A stretch of 44,616 nt of DNA from Pseudomonas protegens (GTDB lineage Bacteria > Pseudomonadota > Gammaproteobacteria > Pseudomonadales > Pseudomonadaceae): NCBI RefSeq assembly GCF_003732485.1, contig NZ_MOAK01000082.1, positions 151,342 through 195,957 of the forward strand, read 5' to 3'. Made by a program: the position numbers and the translations under genes. Below are positions 17,397-25,434 of this stretch, piece by piece; position 1 is the stretch's first letter; each line of letters begins with the position of its first letter. The notes beneath the pieces were generated by a model, which was not told the DNA's origin, did not search any database, and was given only the letters and a program-made list of their open reading frames with translations.

Positions 17397-17999
17397 TCAA
17401 GATTGTATTTTTTGCCGTGCGGTTGCACGGCTCCAAAATTTTTTGGCGAAGTACCAGGCCAGTGTTCCTACGCAATACAAAGCGATGAAGGGATCAACTA
17501 GATAATCCCAGTAATTGTGAGAAGGCTTAACGTCTAAGCAATATGCCAGTGTCACAATGCCGAGTAGACCAGCACCCCAAAAATTCTGCAAAGCCAGGAA
17601 TACCAAGGTAATCAATCCGATTATCAGGATCAGCAGTCGAGGCTGAAATCCCAGTCGGTAAGGGTCCGCTTGGGACAACCCCATGGTGGCGGGATAAAGG
17701 AAAAGCGCAAGTCCTGCCAGTACGATCAATACTTGCAAGCGAGCAGTACTATTCGGTTTTATGGGTACCCCCCCTTTTAAGAGGACGGCGAAGGTGAGCA
17801 CTACCAGTGAGGTGACAGATAAGCTTCCGGTGAAGCTGCCAATGTAAGCTGCTAGTGAGAGGCCTTCAATCTGGATCAAACTGATCCCCACTAGACCGAT
17901 TAGTCGAACTAGTTGTGCTCCGAGACTAAGGCCGGTTCCCGGGATCGCGACGTACGCGAGGAGTAAAAAAGCGAGATGCGCGTGCCAAAGTTCGGTCAT
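17397..17999 (-). CDS. Multi-pass membrane protein of unknown function
   Basis: A 200-aa very hydrophobic protein with about six predicted membrane helices (for instance AHLAFLLLAYVAI, LVVLTFAVLLKGG, LLILIIGLITLVFLAL and PFIALYCVGTLAWYF). I do not recognise a named family. Its ATG overlaps the stop of the sialidase-like gene by one base (ATGA), implying translational coupling. Its stop lies 43 bp before the chosen start of the LTA-synthase-like gene. The tight three-gene arrangement suggests one envelope-modifying pathway, with this protein as a membrane partner or flippase-like component (inference). Confidence 0.85.
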   Translation of the reverse strand: MTELWHAHLAFLLLAYVAIPGTGLSLGAQLVRLIGLVGISLIQIEGLSLAAYIGSFTGSLSVTSLVVLTFAVLLKGGVPIKPNSTARLQVLIVLAGLALFLYPATMGLSQADPYRLGFQPRLLILIIGLITLVFLALQNFWGAGLLGIVTLAYCLDVKPSHNYWDYLVDPFIALYCVGTLAWYFAKKFWSRATARQKIQS

Positions 18000-19306
18000 C
18001 AGATTTGTTCCTTAAGCCACGCCTCATTGAAGCTGACATGTTTGATGAAGGTGTTATTCCATGAGTAGGTCAGGTGGTAAAGGCCGTCTGCGCTTTTGAT
18101 AAAATACGGGTATTCATACTCGAAGTTACAGCCGTCACCCTTACAAACACGCTGATCCAGGCTTGCCAGGAATTCATCTACCAGCGGTTGTCTTCGTGGG
18201 CCGCTGGAAAGGCGGAACTCATCTCCAATGATCTCTCTATACACTTCTGGGTTGAATGGATTGCCCTCGGGATCGGGGGATTTATCAAGATCAATCACGG
18301 GTCTCCAAAAGTCGAAACGGTCATTAGTGCTCATTAGGCGTAGTCGGAAGCGTCCTTTCTCAAGATCATTCAGGGCTACCAGTAGGCCATGGTTAAAAGA
18401 GGCTACCGCGGCGAGCGAAGAGTTGGGGTTGGCGAGATCGATAGGAGCGGGTTCGCTCCAGGTCTGGCCGGCGTCCGCTGTGCGACTGGTGAGCACCCTT
18501 CGGTTACTACTCGCATCCCGCAACATCGCAACCGCATTGCGTTCATCGAGAGGCACCACCGTCGGTTGCAGGGAGTGTTTGCCGTTGCTGATTCGGCTTT
18601 TATCAAGCACTTCTCCGTCCGGGCTGATGAACAGATATTCGGCAAATTTGCCCAAGAATTCGTGGTATACCGGTAAACCTAAGGTTCCGTCACGATGAAA
18701 CACCGGTGCTGTACGAACGAGGGTGCTGATGTTTAAGAAAGGAGTTGTGACGAGTCGTTTCGGTGTCGACCAACTTTCGCCAAAATCATCTGAGCACATG
18801 GCATTGATTGCGCTGCCTGCCCAACCACCGAAAGAAACAGAGACGTAAAACAACCAAAGCCTGTTATCTGGGGCAAGTGCGATGACCGGGTTTCCCAGTT
18901 TGCGGATATACTTTTTCGTAGCCTTTTGGGTTGATTGGCGAGTAGCCAGAATCTGCTCTTTTCCCCACTCGGCTTCATCCGCGTCGTAGCGAGCGGCCCG
19001 AATCTGCACATCTGCAGCGCCCTCGCGAGAGCCAGCAAACCAGACAGCAATAAGACCACCACCCGGCAGTGTAGTCACCGAGGAGGCATGCACAAAATTT
19101 CTTAGATCCGAAGAGGCGAAGCGGCTGCTGTAATAAGGGAGCTGAGTACTATCGACCTGAGTGTCGGGCGCCGTGGAGACGGCAAAACCAGAACCCGTAC
19201 GGTCAGGATTAATCCGCCAAGCAAAAGCAAAGACCGTAGCTAGTGCGATGAAAGTTGTGAAAGTAAGTAAAAATCTACAGTGTTGAGCACGCATTGGATT
19301 AACCAT
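17999..19306 (-). CDS. Sialidase-like BNR/Asp-box exo-glycosidase family protein
   Basis: A 435-aa protein with an N-terminal signal-anchor helix (residues about 11-30) and a six-bladed sialidase-like domain (predicted neuraminidase, COG4692-like). Asp-boxes are readable as SDDFGESW (172-179) and TADAGQTW (276-283). Other family segments are ASSVTTLPGGGLIAVWFAG, KLGNPVIALAPDNRLWLFYV and LQPTVVPLDERNAVAMLRD. Members act on sialic-acid-like nonulosonates or other glycans; the substrate here is unproven. It is the first gene of the unit. The start could also be Met5. Between it and the promoter-like palindrome at 19901 lie about 570 bp without a confirmed gene. Confidence 0.85.
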   Translation of the reverse strand: MVNPMRAQHCRFLLTFTTFIALATVFAFAWRINPDRTGSGFAVSTAPDTQVDSTQLPYYSSRFASSDLRNFVHASSVTTLPGGGLIAVWFAGSREGAADVQIRAARYDADEAEWGKEQILATRQSTQKATKKYIRKLGNPVIALAPDNRLWLFYVSVSFGGWAGSAINAMCSDDFGESWSTPKRLVTTPFLNISTLVRTAPVFHRDGTLGLPVYHEFLGKFAEYLFISPDGEVLDKSRISNGKHSLQPTVVPLDERNAVAMLRDASSNRRVLTSRTADAGQTWSEPAPIDLANPNSSLAAVASFNHGLLVALNDLEKGRFRLRLMSTNDRFDFWRPVIDLDKSPDPEGNPFNPEVYREIIGDEFRLSSGPRRQPLVDEFLASLDQRVCKGDGCNFEYEYPYFIKSADGLYHLTYSWNNTFIKHVSFNEAWLKEQI

Positions 19307-19703
19307 AGTTAAACAAGCGCATGGCGCTTCATGAGATTGAATTGAATGCTAATGCACCAGACTTTTGTTGCTATGTCGTGGTGCCTAACCGATTTCTACA
19401 GGCGTCACTCGACAATAGTTAGGCGGTCAGTAGCCGAAAAATAACGTTCGGACTGTTGAAGGGTGTGGACTAAATTTAAGGCACTCAGATACTCGAGACG
19501 CTAGTCCCAAACCGTAGGAAACAATTCGTTGCCTGCCGTGCAACTCGAAATAATTAAGATGGGTGCCGAGCTGGTTTTTAGGGGTGGCCCCATCTTGACA
19601 ATGCTTGTCGCGGAAATGGTTTGTATATTTCTATGCTTTTACGGTGAATATGCTTATACGGTTAGCTCGGTTCTCATGGTGCTTGATAAAAAATTATCTA
19701 CAC

Positions 19704-19805
19704 CTACAGGCCGCCGCAGTTGATACATTCGTAATTCCCATTTGCGTCATCTACTGCTGGGTAAATGGTTCTTAGTGGTGCTGGCACGAATTTCGGCCGG
19801 TTCAT
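19704..19805 (-). CDS. Possible 33-aa peptide downstream of the palindrome-containing promoter
   Basis: A short frame starting at ATG 19805 with AGG four bases upstream encodes 33 residues ending in ECINCGGL, with a CxxC pair near the C-terminus. It is the first plausible reading frame after the leftward promoter at 19894-19922. Length and lack of any known relative keep this speculative. The rest of 19307-19893 shows no better candidate; a 64-codon frame on the other strand (19529-19723) has no ribosome site. Confidence 0.25.
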   Translation of the reverse strand: MNRPKFVPAPLRTIYPAVDDANGNYECINCGGL

Positions 19806-19893
19806 TTTGCCTGAAGTTTTGGCTGGGCGAATAGTGATGTCTCATACTCCCTTACCTTTCAGTTGGATGTAGTCAGAATGCGATAGGCGAGAA

Positions 19894-19922
19894 GATTAAA
19901 ACTAACACTGTTAGTCTGTCAA
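19894..19922 (-). promoter_or_regulatory. Sigma-70 promoter with embedded palindrome, copy b
   Basis: On the minus strand TTGACA (19922-19917) and TTTAAT (19900-19895) are 16 bp apart, and the spacer is occupied by ACTAACA-C-TGTTAGT (19901-19915, perfect 7-bp arms). This is textbook geometry for repression by a TetR-type dimer. It reads left towards the sialidase-like operon, whose start is about 580 bp away. The ~60 bp downstream resemble those downstream of copy e. Confidence 0.65.
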
Positions 19923-20045
19923 GAGCCTTACGTCATGCAAAGGAGTGCTACGGGGCCATCGATGCTGAGGCGCTTTAGTCGGCACCTGAGCGGGGCATCT
20001 GATTGATCAGCTCAAGGAAGGGCCGGGCTGGATAGGCCGGAAAGA

Positions 20046-20070
20046 TTACAAAAGCTCACAATTGTTCACG
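20046..20070. promoter_or_regulatory. Three 10-bp-phased repeats TTACA / TCACA / TCACG, first set
   Basis: TTACA (20046-20050), TCACA (20056-20060) and TCACG (20066-20070) are spaced exactly 10 bp apart, one helical turn. The same array in the same orientation occurs at 25702. On the other strand it reads CGTGA-N5-TGTGA-N5-TGTAA, like tandem half-sites of an OmpR/CpxR-type response regulator. Confidence 0.5.
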
Positions 20071-20154
20071 CATAAAAATATGTCGAGGCTCATCAACATT
20101 GACAATATCCAAGTACATTACACATCGCTTGAGGCTAGGAGTGGATGCAGGGAC

Positions 20155-20720
20155 TGGAAATACCCATCTGGAGCTCTCCTAAAATGATGTGCGATACGTC
20201 TTGATCATTGCACACATCGCCTTTTGTTAATGTTGGTATAGATTGGTTTGTATTTTACGCTTGTGGAAGCGCTAGATAATGAAGCGTGCCTCAATTCTCG
20301 ATACTGCAGGAGCACCAAAAATGAGTCGAATGATCTAGCGTTTAGCAGAGCAAGCCTGACGGGAACTAGGTAGAGTCCTCTTTTGCCAGACTGAAGAGCT
20401 TCATGTGTTGACGCTACAGTCGCGATCTTTTCGGCGTGGAGTTAGTAATAATTCGGCTGCCTTGCTATACCGCTACAACGCATCGTCCAGGCGCACGACT
20501 CGTACCGAGGGGGGCGAATCGCCTTTATCGGAATCGAGACATTGGCCCTAAGTTCGATCCGTTTGATGAGTTAGCAGTGGTTGACTATGGCGACTGCGAG
20601 TTCGATTTGGGAGTGCCGGAATCTGTACCAGCATCGATTGGGCGGCACGCCGATGAGATACTCAAGCAGGGGGGGGGCGGTTTGCTAACACTGGATGGTG
20701 ATCACTTCATCAACTTTTAG
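20155..20720 (+). pseudogene. Decayed copy of the lysR-agmatinase locus
   Basis: 20155-20202 matches an internal stretch of the lysR at 27066-27980 (GGAGCTCTCC, AAAATGATGTG, then ACGTCTTGA). It then jumps by a deletion of about 270 bp to the lysR start region and divergent promoter (ATTGCACACATCGCC onward). Next comes a ruined agmatinase 5' part beginning at ATG 20321, which hits TAG after five codons because of a lost base. Further frameshifts include an expanded G-run near 20670. Readable remnants include PFDELAVVDYGDCEFDLGVP. Similarity to the intact gene stops near 20716, about 140 codons into it. Confidence 0.85.
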
Positions 20721-21135
20721 GTGGACAGCGATGAGGTAAGCGACCTGATGACGTTCGAGTCAAGCTAGCGACGCCTCATGGTCTTACGAGCTCAACGTAA
20801 GGAAGGGGTTGTCCGCAGGAAGATGAGACGAAATTATCTTAGCTTCGCGTAAAAGATAGCCATTTAGGGAGCTTGTTCTGTGGGGCCCCTTCACCTTGCA
20901 GGTCCGGATGTTCTGGCCGTTGGGTCGTTTGAGATGGATATCGAGCCGCTCAAACAGGCGCTGATGTTATCGCCAGGCATCGAACGCAACATTGCTGGTA
21001 GTAGGGTGGGGGCATTCGGCTGCGTAGCGCTGGAAGATTCCGGGGGGGGCACTAAGTAGTACATTCCGCCGACCTTGTAAACCTTGGCCTTGCTATCGTT
21101 GATGAGCAGCTTGTGGCTTCGGACACCCTCTCGCG
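20721..21135. other. Intergenic stretch, no supported gene
   Basis: No intact gene. The minus strand has a broken frame (for example SHKLLINDSKAKVYKVGGMY, 21115 leftwards) interrupted at a run of eight G at 21042-21049 and by stops. It may be a degraded gene, but I cannot name it. Confidence 0.4.
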
Positions 21136-21164
21136 GCTATAGACTAACACTGTTAGCTTGTCTT
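21136..21164 (-). promoter_or_regulatory. Promoter-like palindrome, copy c
   Basis: ACTAACA-C-TGTTAGC (21143-21157). On the minus strand AAGACA (21164-21159) and TATAGC (21141-21136) flank it with a 17-bp spacer, giving a weaker version of the copy-b promoter, again reading left. In the other direction it is 206 bp upstream of the acetyltransferase at 21363. Confidence 0.55.
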
Positions 21165-21362
21165 TGAACAGACTATAAATTCCCTTCATTACCCGACAGA
21201 ATGTGAGCCGACCGGCAGCCGATTCCAGTGGGTTATCGAGGCACGAACAGTTCCCGGTTAAGACCAGCTAGGCAGCTTCCAAGATTTCAGATTGCTTTGA
21301 ATCACGGGCTTTCCATATATAGCTGGATTTTTTTAAAAAGCGGTTTTAAAGGAAATCGACTT

Positions 21363-21821
21363 ATGGCCAACAAACTAACCTTCCGCCGAGCTGTGCCTGA
21401 TGATGCTTCGCGCTGCATCGAAATTCGGGGATTAACAAGGGAGAATGCATTTTCAGAAGAGGACTTACGCGATGTAGGAGTAACCATCGGATCATGGAGC
21501 GCGGGCATTCTCGACGAGAGTGCGCCCGGTATCATTGCCTGCATTGACGACGAGATGATTGGTTACTGCTTTGGTGATCGGGATACCGGTGAGATCACTG
21601 TTCTCGCTCTTCTTCCTGCATATGAGGGAAGAGGAATCGGCAAATCATTGCTAGAAAAGATGATCCAAGAGTTCCGTCATGCGGGCTTCAAGCGCTTGTT
21701 CTTGGCCTGCTCCAGCGATCCGAATGTCCGCTCGTACGGCTTTTATCGAAACTTTGGCTGGACGTCGACAGGAGAATGGGATGATGCCGGTGACGAAATT
21801 CTTGAGTTCCGTGTTGATTAG
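21363..21821 (+). CDS. GNAT-family N-acetyltransferase
   Basis: A 152-aa GNAT enzyme. Motif D is in DDEMIGYCFGDRDTGEITVLALLP and motif A, the acetyl-CoA pyrophosphate loop, is EGRGIGKSLLEKM. Motif B is in SYGFYRNFGWTSTGEW. The start is ATG 21363 (MANKLTFRRAVPDD) with AAGGAAA 7 bp upstream; the frame stays open further upstream but has no better start. The substrate is unknown and could be a small amine, an antibiotic or a protein terminus. It is a single gene followed by the IS66 remnant, with palindrome copy c upstream. Confidence 0.88.
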   Translation: MANKLTFRRAVPDDASRCIEIRGLTRENAFSEEDLRDVGVTIGSWSAGILDESAPGIIACIDDEMIGYCFGDRDTGEITVLALLPAYEGRGIGKSLLEKMIQEFRHAGFKRLFLACSSDPNVRSYGFYRNFGWTSTGEWDDAGDEILEFRVD

Positions 21822-22011
21822 CAATCGGACAGAGCCACAAATAGTTTCAATGAGGCTCAGGGAGAGAGTAGCAATCCAGTCCGGCCATAATGAGTGAGCA
21901 TGGCCTTGCTCCACGGTGGAGCACAAAGATAAAGCAACTGTTGTCGCTTCAACAGTTGCAAGTCTGACCAAGACTGGACGAGTTGTTTGCTTGAAGAGAG
22001 TGCCCCGTGCT

Positions 22012-22575
22012 CGGCGCAAATTCTTCGAGCTGCACGCTACGAATAAAAGCATGTTTGCTGAGCGGGCCTTGCGCTATATCCAGTTGCTGTACGAAATCGA
22101 GAGCGAAGTCCGCGATCTGGAGTCTGATTTACGGCGCCGAATACGGCAAGAAAAAGCCGCACCTGTGATGAATAGGTTGCATGCCTGGATGGTCGCCCAC
22201 CGCGACCTCGCACCCGAAGGTTCTGCGATCAGCAAAGCACTCGATTACAGCCTGAAACGCTGGGCAGCGCTGTCGCGCTACCTTGATGACGGCGCCGACC
22301 CATAGACAACAATTGGGCTGAAAACCCAATCACGCCATGGGCTTTTTGGTGCAAGAACCGCTTTTCGCTGGATCGTTACGCATCGGTAAACGGGCGGCAG
22401 CGATCATGAGCTTGATCCAGTTTGCGCGGCTAAATGGTCATGCTGCGTATGCGTAGAGGAAGGACGCGCTGACGCGCCTAACGACGCAGCGGGTGAGTGA
22501 GATTAGTCGATTTTTACCCGATCACTGGCGACCCGAATAGTGGTCAAAAGGTGTGTCAACACAGGGACGTATCAG
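22012..22575 (+). mobile_element. IS66-family transposase remnant (C-terminal part)
   Basis: The translation carries the C-terminal part of an IS66 TnpC transposase: ARRKFFELHA, ALRYIQLLYEIESEVRDLE, EGSAISKALDYSLKRWAALS, then after a frameshift near 22350 FAGSLRIGKRAAAIMSLIQ and RFLPDHWRPE to a stop at 22540. A TAG interrupts the end (near 22452). The N-terminal two thirds and the tnpA/tnpB genes are missing. The sequence after the stop (TGGTCAAAAGGTGTGTCAAC) looks like the element's right end. The frame is open upstream to 21916 but that part does not resemble the transposase. Confidence 0.9.
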
Positions 22576-22690
22576 TTGATTTTCTAGGCTTTATGCGGCA
22601 GATTCATGCCATGAACGGTTACCGTTTTCATTGCGCAAATTCAATTATTACCACCTTCACCTAGGTGATGGGACTGCGCACGATATGCCG

Positions 22691-22717
22691 AACCCCGCCT
22701 TAGAAGCGGGGTTTTTC
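22691..22717 (+). terminator. Rho-independent terminator
   Basis: Perfect 8-bp stem AACCCCGC (22691-22698) / GCGGGGTT (22706-22713) with a 7-base loop, followed by TTT. It reads to the right, but no intact gene precedes it, so it probably belonged to something lost between the IS66 and IS3 remnants. Confidence 0.75.
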
Positions 22718-22904
22718 ATTACTGCCTCTGAGGCTCACCCAGGAGCTCAGAAATGGGCGCATTCGAGCAACAAGCGAGAACGACTGGATGTTACTCAAGC
22801 GCGTCAGGCTTGCCGCGCTTCTGGATACGCCAACAGCCTTTGGCGTCAGTTACAAGACTGCTGCTGACTATGACTGCGACCCGTGGAAACAAAGAGCCTC
22901 ATCT

Positions 22905-23215
22905 ACCCTGGCTGGAGAGCGTCCGATTGGCGCAGCTTTTTGAAGGCAAACAATTTGATTGCCAGCATGAGTCGCCGAGGCAACTGTCATGACAATGCCA
23001 TGGCCGAGAGCTTTTTCCAGTTTCTGAAACGGGAACGGATCAGGCGGAAAATCTACACCTCGCGGCAGGATGCTCGTAGTGATGTGTTTGATTACATCGA
23101 GATGTTCTACAACGCGAAACGCCGCCATGGTTTCAATAATCAGCTGTCACCGGTAGAGTTTGAAAAGCGTTACGCAATGAGTTTGCAAGGTGTCTAGAGA
23201 ATCCGGGGCGATTCA
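22905..23215 (+). mobile_element. IS3-family transposase OrfB remnant with right terminal repeat
   Basis: C-terminal ~95 residues of an IS3-group integrase-type transposase: SDWRSFLKANNLIASMSRRG, NCHDNAMAESFFQFLKRE (the second Asp and the catalytic Glu of the DDE triad), DYIEMFYNAKRRHGF and LSPVEFEKRY, stop at 23197. The IS right end TGTCTAGAGAATCCGGGGCG (23191-23210, continuing to 23215) overlaps the stop, as is usual for the group. The 5' part of the element is missing; upstream of 22905 the sequence no longer matches. Confidence 0.9.
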
Positions 23216-23486
23216 AACACCGCAACTGGTCCACGCTGATCGTTAACATGAACTGACGCTTGACAGTTTCTGGTGAATTGAAACTGGCTGCATTGCCATA
23301 AACGTGTACCCCGATAGCTCGGTGAAACTCGCTTAGCGTGTTTCAGCGTCATTCGATGGCGTTGCTTACTACCTACCTTACTTGAATATCTGGTCCCGAC
23401 TCTCCCACGGTCGTGCATGTGTGTGGTGGAAGCCGTCATGCCGTTTGACTGTTTGGTGGCAATGGAGAGTTGGAAAAAACCCTGAG

Positions 23487-23501
23487 ACTAACACTGCTAG
23501 T
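23487..23501. promoter_or_regulatory. Island palindrome, copy d
   Basis: ACTAACA-C-TGCTAGT (23487-23501), one mismatch from perfect symmetry. It lies 212 bp upstream of the hydrolase at 23713. No convincing -35/-10 pair surrounds it on either strand. The remainder of 23216-23712 has no supported gene. Confidence 0.5.
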
Positions 23502-23712
23502 GTGACTTGAGAAGACTACTTTTTTAGTCAGCACCTCGTCAGAATGGGATGGACCTGACAGCTGACTCCAGCAGATTTGCGCTTATGCAATGAGGAGGGT
23601 GGCGAGATCCTCAAGTTTCGGTTTACTAAGTAGCTGAGCGCACTAATTAGCAGTTTTTTGGTGTTCTGCAGTCTAGCTAAGCTCACCCGAGAGCTCTCAA
23701 GAGAGGTAGAGA

Positions 23713-24549
23713 ATGGTGACTACGAAGATCGAGTTTTTTTGCCCTGATGGAGTAATGCTAAGTGGGGAATACTTCGAGGCAGACACTTCTCCTATAGGAG
23801 TAATTGTCGTCTCTGGCGCACTAGGGGTGGGGCGTAATTTTTATAGTAAATTTGCTACTGTGGCCGCTGGCGCGGGGTATGACGTCATGGTCTATAGTTA
23901 TCGTGGAATTGAAAGGCGGGGCAAAAAACGCGAAAGGTATAAACTTTCTGATTGGGGAGCGAAAGATATCGGATCGGCTATCCAATACTGTCAAAAATTC
24001 CGTCCGTCACTTCCAGTTTATTTTGTAGGACACAGCATTGGCGCTCAACTGCTTGGGCTTTCGGAGGAGGCTGTAAGCCTGAAGGCCGCTGCTTTTGTCG
24101 GTGGCTCATTCCCACATTGGAATCGGTGGTCAGGTAAAGATAGAGTAAAGATGTTTTTGTTATTCAAGGTTCTTATTCCGTTAATTTCAAGGCTGTCTTG
24201 CAGTTTCCCCGCTCGAATGTTCGGGTTGGGGAGTTCCAATATCCCAAGTTCTATTCTGCTCGAGTGGTCGCGTTGGGTGTGCGATGAAAAATATTTGCTT
24301 TCGGATAAATTTGGCCTGCTTGGAAAAGACATGTATGGCTCTTTGGAGATTCCGATCATCAGTTTTGTCTTTGAAGATGATACATATGTACCTTTGCGTG
24401 CTGCGCAGATAATGCATGAGGCTTACGAGGTTGCAAGTCTTGATGTTAGATATAAACGAGCTCATGAAGGGGCGGTAGGGCATTTCGGCTTCTTTAAGGA
24501 TCGAACATTACAGTGCGAGTTACTTGATTACTTTAGTCGGCTGTCATGA
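23713..24549 (+). CDS. Alpha/beta-hydrolase family protein
   Basis: A 278-aa cytoplasmic alpha/beta hydrolase resembling the uncharacterised 'predicted alpha/beta hydrolase' group (COG4757-like). The nucleophile elbow is GHSIGAQ with Ser108. The acid is probably Asp222 or Asp223 (FEDDTYVP) and the base His257 (VGHFGFF). The oxyanion region is near VVSGALGVGRNFY. The start at ATG 23713 has AGAGAGGTAGAG just upstream. GC is low (many TTT, ATT and AAA codons), unlike the chromosome. It is monocistronic, with palindrome copy d upstream. The substrate is unknown. Confidence 0.88.
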   Translation: MVTTKIEFFCPDGVMLSGEYFEADTSPIGVIVVSGALGVGRNFYSKFATVAAGAGYDVMVYSYRGIERRGKKRERYKLSDWGAKDIGSAIQYCQKFRPSLPVYFVGHSIGAQLLGLSEEAVSLKAAAFVGGSFPHWNRWSGKDRVKMFLLFKVLIPLISRLSCSFPARMFGLGSSNIPSSILLEWSRWVCDEKYLLSDKFGLLGKDMYGSLEIPIISFVFEDDTYVPLRAAQIMHEAYEVASLDVRYKRAHEGAVGHFGFFKDRTLQCELLDYFSRLS

Positions 24550-24729
24550 AAACCGAAAACTGATTGTATAAGCATGCGTTGGGCGAGCAGGCCATGCAAC
24601 AGTACCTTTCGTACCATTTATTGATGGTTCTATAACTGTCGTGTTAAGTATATTGGTGCCTCAGGAGCGCGTGAATTGAGATTATAGCGCAGAAGAGGCA
24701 AACCAAAGATTTGCATCTTCTGCTCATAC

Positions 24730-25371
24730 TCATGGACGATTAGACGTCATTCCTTTTACCTGTTCCACATGGCGTTGCAAGCCCTCAAGGATCAATTCAA
24801 CACCAAACTCAAAGCGCTCGTCAGGGCTTCCCTCAGCAATATCCATGAATAATGAACGACCCATCGGATAGTTCTCGAATAGATCCTTGAGTTCTGCCAT
24901 TTTTAACTGATCGCTGCTCCTACCACTCAAGGCCTGCTCCTCAACGGTAAAACCGAGCACGTAATGCATGATGGTGAACGCCCCTCGTTGGGCGGTGCGA
25001 TCATCCAGCCCAGCACCCGTGAGACATTCGATCATCGACGAGCTGACGCGAAGTACGTTGTCCGACACGGGGCAGGTTACTGACAGAAAGCGTGCTGCAT
25101 CTCGCCTCGAGAGCAAGGCCTGGCGTATTTCCTTAGCAATACTTAGCAACTTTACGTTCCATAGGGCATCGTGGACCTGAAGGGCGACCTTACGCAGAAG
25201 CGCATCTGCAACGTCCTCAAAGAGGCTTTCCTTGTTCTTGTAATGCCAGTAAAGCGAAGGGACCTGAATCCCCAGCGCAGTCGCCAGCTTGCGTAGGGTG
25301 AGGCCTTCTATCCCCGTCGAATCGAGTAACGAAAGCGCGGTATCTACAACGTGTTCTTTTACAATACGCAT
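24730..25371 (-). CDS. TetR-family transcriptional regulator
   Basis: A 213-aa repressor with the TetR N-terminal HTH: VDTALSLLDSTGIEGLTLRK, LATALGIQVPSLYWHYKNKE and SLFEDVADALLRK. The C-terminal domain (about residues 80-200) resembles the TetR_C type of genuine tetracycline-repressor-like proteins, with RRDAARFLSVTCP and the helical stretch FTIMHYVLGFTVEEQALSG. These sense small hydrophobic molecules and release DNA. No efflux gene is divergent from it. It is the only TetR protein in the island and therefore the prime candidate for binding the recurrent ACTAACA-N-TGTTAGT palindrome (inference). Its own promoter has a related inverted repeat at 25400-25426. 24550-24729 holds nothing. Confidence 0.9.
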   Translation of the reverse strand: MRIVKEHVVDTALSLLDSTGIEGLTLRKLATALGIQVPSLYWHYKNKESLFEDVADALLRKVALQVHDALWNVKLLSIAKEIRQALLSRRDAARFLSVTCPVSDNVLRVSSSMIECLTGAGLDDRTAQRGAFTIMHYVLGFTVEEQALSGRSSDQLKMAELKDLFENYPMGRSLFMDIAEGSPDERFEFGVELILEGLQRHVEQVKGMTSNRP

Positions 25372-25399
25372 GGCAAGTTGATCTTGAGCAAATAGGGCA

Positions 25400-25426
25400 G
25401 TCTAGCAGCCTTGCCTTGTGCTAGAC
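25400..25426. promoter_or_regulatory. Inverted repeat in the tetR promoter region
   Basis: GTCTAGCA (25400-25407) and TGCTAGAC (25419-25426), perfect 8-bp arms with an 11-bp spacer, 29-55 bp upstream of the tetR start. The half-site CTAGCA resembles the CTAACA half-site of the island palindrome, but the spacing is different. Confidence 0.5.
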
Positions 25427-25434
25427 ACGGGTCC

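Noticed and set aside
19529..19723. 64-codon plus-strand frame with a hydrophobic middle
   Set aside because: No ribosome site and no resemblance; it may be a chance frame.
21030..21120. Minus-strand reading KVYKVGGMYYLVP, reminiscent of integrase N-termini
   Set aside because: The resemblance is short, the frame breaks at a run of eight G and no integrase catalytic residues follow.
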